A stretch of DNA of 9,929 bases, from NCBI GenBank assembly GCA_023415515.1, contig JAEZKH010000106.1, positions 1 through 9,929 of the forward strand, given 5' to 3'. Below the pieces are notes generated by a model, which was given only the letters and a program-made list of their open reading frames with translations, ran no database searches and was not told the DNA's origin. Shown one piece after another: positions 5,694-9,929 of this stretch. Origin of the DNA: Actinomycetes bacterium. Lineage in GTDB: Bacteria; Actinomycetota; Actinomycetes; Mycobacteriales; Mycobacteriaceae. The translations under genes were made by a program, and so were the position numbers. Positions within the stretch are counted from its first letter, which is position 1, and each line of letters begins with the position of its first letter.

Positions 5694-6617
5694 ATGCCGC
5701 ATCGCCCGGATGATCCCGACCAAGACACACAATGGCGCACCGCGGGCGAGCGGATCCAGAATCTTCTCGACGCCAGCGCGGCAGTTGGAATCGTCGCGCA
5801 CGAGCGCGCCCAGCAGTTGGTGCGCGAGGTGACCGACCTCTACGGCGCGGGCCTCGAGCGGATGACGCGGATGGTGCGCGAGGCGCAGCCCGGGCTGGCC
5901 GAAGCGTTCGCCCGCGACGATCTGGTCGCCAGCCTGCTGCTCGTGCACGGGTTGCATCCGCACGATGTGAAGCGCCGCATCGAGGATGCGCTGAACAGCG
6001 TGCGGCCCTACCTCGGTTCCCACGGCGGCGACGTGCACCTGCTCGGCGTGGATGACGAGGTCGTCCGGTTGCAGTTCGACGGCAGCTGCAAGAGCTGCCC
6101 GTCGGCGTCGGTCACCCTGGAACTGGCCGTCGAGGATGCGGTACGCGCTGCGGCGCCGGAGATCTCGGCGATCGAGGTGGTGACCGCCGATGCCGGGCAG
6201 ACGGCCACGGTGATACCCGCAGACACCCTGATGAGCCGCGTACACGCGCAGCCGAACGGCCACGCATGGCACCCGGTGCCCGAGGTCGCAGACCTGGCCC
6301 CGGGGGAAGTCGGCGGCTTCGCGGTCGCGGGCACGACGGTGTTGGTCTGCCGGCTCGGTGACCGGCTCTTCGCCTACCGGGACCGCTGCGGGGCCTGCGG
6401 TGACTCGCTCGCCGGCGCCGCGTTGCACCGGCGCATGGGTGCTGCGCCAGACAACGCGCTGCTGCGCTGTCCGCGCTGCCACGCTCATTTCGACGTCGTG
6501 CATGCCGGCGCGTGCGTCGACGGAAACGGCTCAGCGGGAGCCCATCTGGAGCCGGTGCCGCTTCTGGAACGCGACGGCGTCCTTTCGATGGCCGTCGTCG
6601 ACGCGGTGGCATCGTGA
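5694..6617 (+). CDS. hhyE: HhyE: Nfu domain fused to a Rieske-like domain, probable electron relay
   Basis: This 307-residue protein matches the iron-sulfur partner (HhyE, related to HucE) that work in M. smegmatis, as I recall it, found necessary for hydrogenase activity and proposed as the electron acceptor. Residues 1-80 form a helical N-terminal region. Residues about 85-165 form an Nfu domain with C132 and C135 in GSCKSCPSASVTLEL, able to bind a bridging [4Fe-4S] cluster. Residues about 190-305 have a Rieske-type fold pattern (VFV-like strands, DRLFAYRDRCGACGDSL, then LRCPRCHAHFDV). The Rieske Cys and His pairs are here CxxC (232, 235) and CxxC (259, 262), so the cofactor may not be a [2Fe-2S] Rieske cluster. 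No signal peptide is seen. It starts 3 bp after hhyL and its stop overlaps the next gene's GTG, so it belongs to the same operon. Confidence 0.9.
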   Translation: MPHRPDDPDQDTQWRTAGERIQNLLDASAAVGIVAHERAQQLVREVTDLYGAGLERMTRMVREAQPGLAEAFARDDLVASLLLVHGLHPHDVKRRIEDALNSVRPYLGSHGGDVHLLGVDDEVVRLQFDGSCKSCPSASVTLELAVEDAVRAAAPEISAIEVVTADAGQTATVIPADTLMSRVHAQPNGHAWHPVPEVADLAPGEVGGFAVAGTTVLVCRLGDRLFAYRDRCGACGDSLAGAALHRRMGAAPDNALLRCPRCHAHFDVVHAGACVDGNGSAGAHLEPVPLLERDGVLSMAVVDAVAS

Positions 6618-7240
6618 CGACCCCGTATGACGTGCTGGCCCGCATCCGCGCCGCCAGTTCGACGCCGCAACAGGACGGCGAGCGGTGCGAGATGTGTTCG
6701 GAGACCATCTCCGACGAGCACCGGCATGTGGTGAACGTCGAGCGCAGGCAGCTGATGTGCGTGTGCCGCGGCTGCTACCTGCTGTTCACCGACATCGAAG
6801 CCGAATTGCGCTACCGCGCGATCCCCGACCGCTATCTCGCGCTCGACGACTTCGCGTTGGACCGTCGCCGCTGGGACGCCCTTCAGATACCGGTCGGGCT
6901 GGCGTTCTTCTTCACGAACTCGACGCTGGGGCGGACCGTCGCGTTCTATCCCGGCCCCGCGGGCGCCACCGAATCCGAACTCGAGCTTGCGGCCTGGAAC
7001 GAGATACGGGCCGCCGACCCCCGCGTCGATCTGCTCGCCGAGGACACCGAGGCCCTGCTGGTGCGCGCACCACGCGACGAATCGACCACACCGCAGGCAT
7101 ATCTGGTGCCCATCGACGCCTGCTACGAGTTCGTCGGCCGGCTGCGGATGCTCTGGCACGGGTTCGACGGCGGCCAGCAGGTACGTGAATTCATCGACGA
7201 GTTCTTCGAACTTCTCGACGAGAAGAGCAGGCGCGCATGA
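6614..7240 (+). CDS. DUF5947 family protein, hydrogenase-locus partner
   Basis: The 208-residue protein is of the family I recognise as DUF5947, typical of actinobacterial hydrogenase clusters and of unknown function. The N-terminus has a compact cysteine array: C25-x2-C28, then C49-x-C51-x2-C54 (ERCEMCSE and LMCVCRGCYLLF), suitable for zinc or an iron-sulfur cluster. The middle (IPVGLAFFFTNSTLGRTVAFYPGPAGATES) and the C-terminus (YEFVGRLRMLWHGFDGGQQV) look like a soluble alpha/beta fold. No membrane segment or signal is seen. The GTG at 6614 overlaps the hhyE stop as GTGA, and its ATGA overlap with the next gene indicates tight coupling. The frame is open further upstream, but the overlap and the lack of conserved sequence before it favour this start. 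A role in hydrogenase assembly or electron transfer is inference from context. Confidence 0.85.
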   Translation: MTTPYDVLARIRAASSTPQQDGERCEMCSETISDEHRHVVNVERRQLMCVCRGCYLLFTDIEAELRYRAIPDRYLALDDFALDRRRWDALQIPVGLAFFFTNSTLGRTVAFYPGPAGATESELELAAWNEIRAADPRVDLLAEDTEALLVRAPRDESTTPQAYLVPIDACYEFVGRLRMLWHGFDGGQQVREFIDEFFELLDEKSRRA

Positions 7241-7881
7241 CCGACCTCACCTTTGCGGTCGTGGAGATCGAGCCGGAGCCCTACGCGGTGACGCCGGTGT
7301 TGAACGCACGGCTCGGGGTCGCCGCGGTCGGCGACGAGCCCATTCACGCGATCGCGCTGCGTGCGCAGGTGCGCATCGAGCCGATGCGGCGCGCCTACTC
7401 CGACGAGGAGGCCGACGGCCTGCTCGACCTCTTCGGCCCGCGCGAACGATGGTCGACCACCCTGCAGACGTTCCAGTGGCTGCAAACAGCAGCCATGGTT
7501 CAGGGTTTCACCGGAGCGACCGAGGTCAGTCTTCCGCTGGAATGCACCTACGACTTCGAGGTGGCCGCCGCCAAATATCTGCACGCCCTGCGCGACGGCT
7601 GTGTGCCGCTGCTATTCCTGTTCAGCGGAACGCTTTTCTCCGCGGGTGCGCGGGGGTTCTCCGTGCAGCAGGTGCCCTGGGACCGTGAGCACAGATTCCA
7701 GATGCCGGTCTCGGTCTGGCACGACCTCATCCGGCAGCACTACCCCAACGCAGGTTGGCTCAGGTTGGACCGGAACACCATCGAGGCGCTTGCGGAATAC
7801 CGCTCGAGGCGGGGACTGCTGTCCTTCGACGAGGCCGTGACGTCGCTACTCGCCGCGAGCTTCACCGAGGAGATCCGGTGA
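7237..7881 (+). CDS. DUF6084 family protein, hydrogenase-locus partner
   Basis: The 214-residue soluble protein starts MTDLTFAVVEIEPEPYAV and resembles the family I know as DUF6084, found beside DUF5947 genes in actinobacterial hydrogenase operons. Its function is unknown. It is rich in beta-strand-like stretches (HAIALRAQVRIEP, GATEVSLPLECTYDFEV, PLLFLFSGTLF, QQVPWDREHRFQMPVSVW), suggesting a beta-sandwich-like domain, followed by a C-terminal helix. There is a single pair of scattered cysteines and no metal motif, signal peptide or clear membrane span. The ATG overlaps the previous stop as ATGA. A scaffold or assembly role for the Hhy complex is only inferred from the conserved neighbourhood. 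Confidence 0.85.
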   Translation: MTDLTFAVVEIEPEPYAVTPVLNARLGVAAVGDEPIHAIALRAQVRIEPMRRAYSDEEADGLLDLFGPRERWSTTLQTFQWLQTAAMVQGFTGATEVSLPLECTYDFEVAAAKYLHALRDGCVPLLFLFSGTLFSAGARGFSVQQVPWDREHRFQMPVSVWHDLIRQHYPNAGWLRLDRNTIEALAEYRSRRGLLSFDEAVTSLLAASFTEEIR

Positions 7882-7903
7882 CGGCGACCTGGGATGGTGT
7901 CTG

Positions 7904-9247
7904 ATGTCGGCGGCCAACCGCCTCCGAGCGCGCGCCGTCGCAGACGCGGTGCTCTACGAGGGCTATCTGCTCTATCCGTACCGCGCCGACTCCAGTAAGA
8001 ACCAGACCCGTTGGCAGTTCGGGGTTCTCGGGCCCCCAGGAGCCGCCGATGCCGGGATCGGCGAGGACGACTCGATGTCGGCGCAAGTGCTGATCGCACC
8101 GCGAGGAACGCCAACCGTCACGGTCGTCGTGCGTTTCCTGCAATTGCAGCACCGCGGTGTCGAAGCAGACCGCGGCGGCCGGTTCGAACCGGTCGAGAAA
8201 CTCGTCTCGCCGACACAGTCCTGGCTGCGCTGGGACGAGGCCGTCGAACGTGAGATCTCCTTCGGACCCCTCGACCTCGACGCCGACCTGCCCGGGACGC
8301 TGCCGATCGAGGTCGCAGCGGGCAGCGACACCGAGCACGTCGACGGCGGCAGACTGGTCCGCGCCCGCCGTGCGTTGGCTGCGGTCCTCGAGATCACCTC
8401 CGAAGACGACGGCGACCTCGTGCGCCTGACCATGACGGTGCGCAACACCGCCGCGCCCGCCGACGGCAAGCACGACGCGATCACCGTGTCGCTGATCGGC
8501 GCCCACCTGCTCGCACAGGTCACCGACGGCGACTTCGTATCGCTGCTCGAACCGCCCGCGGCCGCGGCCGAGGCCGTCGCCCGGTGCAAACATCACCGCT
8601 GCTTCCCGGTGCTGGCCGGCCCGCAGGGCGACCACACGCTGATGCTGGTGTCGCCGATCATCCTCTACGACCACCCCGAGATCGCCGAGCAGAGCGAGGG
8701 CGCACTGTACGACTCCACCGAGATCGACGAGATCCTGACGCTTCGCATCATGACGATGACCGACGACGAGAAGGCCACCGCCCGCGCGACGGACCCACTC
8801 GCCGCCGAGATCGTCGACCGCTGCGACTCGATGTCTCCCGAGGCGGTGCTGAACCTGCACGGGGTGTTTCGCAACCCGCGCGCCGGCGGCGACACGACGG
8901 GTCTGATCCCGGAGATACCGGACGGAGTGGACTGGTGGGATCCGCTGGCCGACAACGCCGTTCAGCCTGACATCGATGCCGTCCTCGTCAACGGGGTGCG
9001 GGTGAGCCGGGGCAGCCGGGTTCGCCTGCACCCGTCCCGACGGGCCGATGCCCAGGATCTCTTCTTCGCCGACAGGGTCGCCACGGTCACCTCCGTCCAC
9101 GAGACCGTCGACGGAGATCAACACCTCGGCGTGATCCTCGAGGACGATCCCGCCGCAGACCTGCACGAGTGGTACGGCCGCTACCTGTACTTCGCGCCCG
9201 ATGAGGTCGAACCGTTGAGTGAAAGGAACCCGACATGCGCGCAGTAG
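7904..9247 (+). CDS. Uncharacterised 447-aa protein of the group 1h hydrogenase cluster
   Basis: I recognise no named function. The protein opens with VADAVLYEGYLLYPYRADSSKNQTRWQFGVLGPP, a sequence style I associate with uncharacterised proteins in actinobacterial hydrogenase loci. Two regions can be seen. Residues 1-360 or so are beta-rich with an acidic character and one possible metal-binding knot, C228-K-H-H-R-C233, followed by a conserved-looking FPVLAGP-GDHTLMLVSPIILYDHP stretch. The C-terminal part (about 360-440: VLVNGVRVSRGSRVRLHP through YGRYLYFAPDEVEPL) has the pattern of a small beta-barrel. No signal peptide or membrane helix is seen. The ATG at 7904 is 22 bp after the previous stop and lacks the 4-bp overlap seen at the two preceding junctions. 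Its 3' end overlaps the next small gene by 13 bp. An assembly or scaffold role is a guess from context. Confidence 0.85.
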   Translation: MSAANRLRARAVADAVLYEGYLLYPYRADSSKNQTRWQFGVLGPPGAADAGIGEDDSMSAQVLIAPRGTPTVTVVVRFLQLQHRGVEADRGGRFEPVEKLVSPTQSWLRWDEAVEREISFGPLDLDADLPGTLPIEVAAGSDTEHVDGGRLVRARRALAAVLEITSEDDGDLVRLTMTVRNTAAPADGKHDAITVSLIGAHLLAQVTDGDFVSLLEPPAAAAEAVARCKHHRCFPVLAGPQGDHTLMLVSPIILYDHPEIAEQSEGALYDSTEIDEILTLRIMTMTDDEKATARATDPLAAEIVDRCDSMSPEAVLNLHGVFRNPRAGGDTTGLIPEIPDGVDWWDPLADNAVQPDIDAVLVNGVRVSRGSRVRLHPSRRADAQDLFFADRVATVTSVHETVDGDQHLGVILEDDPAADLHEWYGRYLYFAPDEVEPLSERNPTCAQ

Positions 9248-9354
9248 GTGTGACAGCCACCGTCATCGCAGGCGTCATCGCGCTCGGCGCACTGGCGATC
9301 GGCATCCGATCCATCCCGGACCTGAAGCGCTACCTCAAGATACGGCGCATGTAG
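9235..9354 (+). CDS. 39-aa single-span membrane protein (DUF6893-like)
   Basis: This short gene encodes 39 residues: MRAVG, a hydrophobic segment at about residues 4-24 (VGVTATVIAGVIALGALAIG), and a basic tail ending RSIPDLKRYLKIRRM. The pattern, especially SIPDLKRYLKIRRM at the end, is that of the small proteins I know as DUF6893, found in actinobacterial hydrogenase clusters. It has a good Shine-Dalgarno AAAGGA at 9222-9227, 7 nt before the ATG, and a double TAG stop (9352-9357). It overlaps the 447-aa gene by 13 bp in another frame. By the positive-inside rule the basic tail should face the cytoplasm. Because HhyS has no membrane anchor of its own, this protein could tether the hydrogenase or HhyE to the membrane, which is inference. 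Confidence 0.85.
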   Translation: MRAVGVTATVIAGVIALGALAIGIRSIPDLKRYLKIRRM

Positions 9355-9357
9355 TAG

Positions 9358-9365
9358 AAGGAGGG
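9358..9365 (+). promoter_or_regulatory. Strong Shine-Dalgarno sequence that decides the protease start
   Basis: AAGGAGGG is a near-perfect anti-16S match directly after the TAGTAG stops of the small membrane protein. With 7 to 8 nt spacing it points to codon 9373-9375, which is ACG, not ATG or GTG. No canonical start codon lies at a workable distance in the protease frame. Confidence 0.8.
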
Positions 9366-9372
9366 TGCGCTC

Positions 9373-9852
9373 ACGTCTCACATCCTGGTAGCCGGCATCG
9401 GCAACATCTTCCTCGGCGACGACGGATTCGGCCCCGAGGTGATGCGTCATGTGTCCGAGCGCATCTGTGATCAGCGGGTCCGGGTGATCGATTACGGGAT
9501 CCGCGGTATGCACCTCGCGTACGACCTTCTCGACGGTTGTGACGCGCTGGTGCTCGTCGACGCCCTTCCCGACCGCGGCGCGCCGGGCACGCTCCACGTC
9601 TTCGAAGCCGACCACGAGAGCCTCGGTGCCGACGTCGGCCTCGACGCTCACGCCATGGACCCCGCGGCCGTATTCGCCGGCCTCGCCGCGCTCGGCGGGA
9701 CACCCCCGTATACCGTCGTGATCGGCTGCGAGGTCGCCGATGTCGACGAACGCATGGGGTTGTCCGCCGAGGTCGCCGCCGCCGTTCCCGCCGCGGCGAC
9801 CGCAGTCTCCGATGTGCTCGAGCGTCTGCTCGAAGAGACCCGGGTCGGCTGA
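9373..9852 (+). CDS. [NiFe]-hydrogenase maturation protease (HybD/HyaD/HupD family), apparent ACG start
   Basis: This endopeptidase checks for nickel and then removes the C-terminal tail of the hydrogenase large subunit, here presumably the 22 residues after H576 of HhyL. The 159 residues contain the family signature ILVAGIGNIFLGDDGFGPEV at the N-terminus, DYGIRGMHLAYDLL, and DALVLVDAL. Taking 9373 as codon 1, the expected nickel-sensing ligands are D17 (Glu16 in E. coli HybD), D40 in VIDYGIRG, and H93 in LDAHAMDP. The frame opens at 9358 after a stop. The first ATG is at 9439, inside the gene and after the conserved glycine-rich motif, so a start there would give a dead protein. Spacing from AAGGAGGG puts initiation at ACG 9373 before SHILVAG, where relatives have a start codon. 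It may be a mutated or misread ATG. hypC follows 3 bp after the stop. Confidence 0.9.
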   Translation, partial: TSHILVAGIGNIFLGDDGFGPEVMRHVSERICDQRVRVIDYGIRGMHLAYDLLDGCDALVLVDALPDRGAPGTLHVFEADHESLGADVGLDAHAMDPAAVFAGLAALGGTPPYTVVIGCEVADVDERMGLSAEVAAAVPAAATAVSDVLERLLEETRVG

Positions 9853-9855
9853 GAA

Positions 9856-9929
9856 ATGTGCCTCGGAATCCCCGGTCGGGTAGTGCAGATGCTCGAGGGC
9901 TACGGCGGTCACGATGGGCTGGTGGATGT
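9856..9929 (+). CDS. hypC: Hydrogenase assembly chaperone HypC (3' end outside window)
   Basis: HypC binds HypD and carries the Fe(CN)2CO unit to the large-subunit precursor. Only the first 24 codons are visible, reading MCLGIPGRVVQMLEGYGG and on to LVD. The invariant N-terminal Cys2 in MCLGIPG identifies the family. The normal length is about 80-95 residues, so most of the gene lies beyond the right edge. The ATG is 3 bp after the protease stop with no clear Shine-Dalgarno, so translation is probably coupled. The other assembly genes (hypD, hypE, hypF) are expected to follow. Confidence 0.95.
   Translation, partial: MCLGIPGRVVQMLEGYGGHDGLVD

Noticed and set aside
2727..6503. Open frame of 1258 codons on the minus strand opposite hhyS, hhyL and hhyE
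   Set aside because: It is a GC-rich mirror frame of strongly conserved genes. The translation is rich in Arg, His, Val and Gly with no domain pattern, and it has no ribosome site or promoter that I can see.
7862..9166. 434-codon minus-strand frame opposite the 447-aa gene
   Set aside because: It is an antisense mirror frame. The plus-strand gene fits the operon spacing and has a plausible protein composition.
1..9929. CRISPR arrays, insertion sequences, tRNA or rRNA genes, prophage or att sites
   Set aside because: No regular repeat arrays, transposase-like frames, terminal inverted repeats or recognisable RNA gene sequences were found on reading both strands.

Overview
The window is high-GC actinobacterial DNA, most likely from a fast-growing, environmental Mycobacterium (Mycolicibacterium). 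The evidence is a mycobacterial-type recA-recX pair with a 35-bp overlap, the mycobacterial LexA box and RecA-NDp-type promoter in front of recA, and a RecA close to that of M. smegmatis without an intein. Next to recA lies a group 1h [NiFe]-hydrogenase locus (Hhy type), the high-affinity enzyme that lets aerobic actinobacteria oxidise atmospheric H2 during starvation. From memory, M. smegmatis also carries its hhy genes beside recA.

Layout. On the minus strand, 1-1373 holds the 5' part of recX and the complete recA. The divergent intergenic region 1374-1572 carries two recA promoters, a LexA operator and a 12-bp palindrome, and is shared with the plus-strand hydrogenase cluster. On the plus strand the order is hypA (frameshifted), hypB, hhyS (small subunit), hhyL (large subunit), hhyE (Nfu plus Rieske-like protein), a DUF5947 protein, a DUF6084 protein, a 447-residue uncharacterised protein, a 39-residue single-span membrane protein (DUF6893-like), a hydrogenase maturation protease, and the first 24 codons of hypC. 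From hhyL onward the genes overlap or are separated by at most about 22 bp, so they are probably one transcription unit. hypD, hypE and hypF would be expected beyond the right edge.

How the genes work together. HhyL carries the NiFe centre. HhyS carries three predicted [4Fe-4S] clusters with the ligand changes typical of group 1h: Asp for Cys at the proximal cluster, and Cys for Pro at the medial cluster. HhyE is the likely electron acceptor or relay toward the respiratory chain. HypA and HypB deliver nickel, HypC shuttles the Fe(CN)2CO unit, and the protease removes the 22-residue C-terminal tail of HhyL after nickel insertion. The DUF5947, DUF6084, 447-aa and 39-aa proteins are locus partners of unknown role. 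HhyS has no Tat signal, so the enzyme should be cytoplasmic, and the 39-aa membrane protein is a candidate link to the membrane.

Points needing attention. hypA has a one-base deletion that splits it into two frames. The maturation protease has an ideal Shine-Dalgarno sequence but ACG where its start codon should be. The junction before the 447-aa gene looks as if a third small change may have moved its start. Together these could be gene decay, sequencing or assembly error, or unusual translation.
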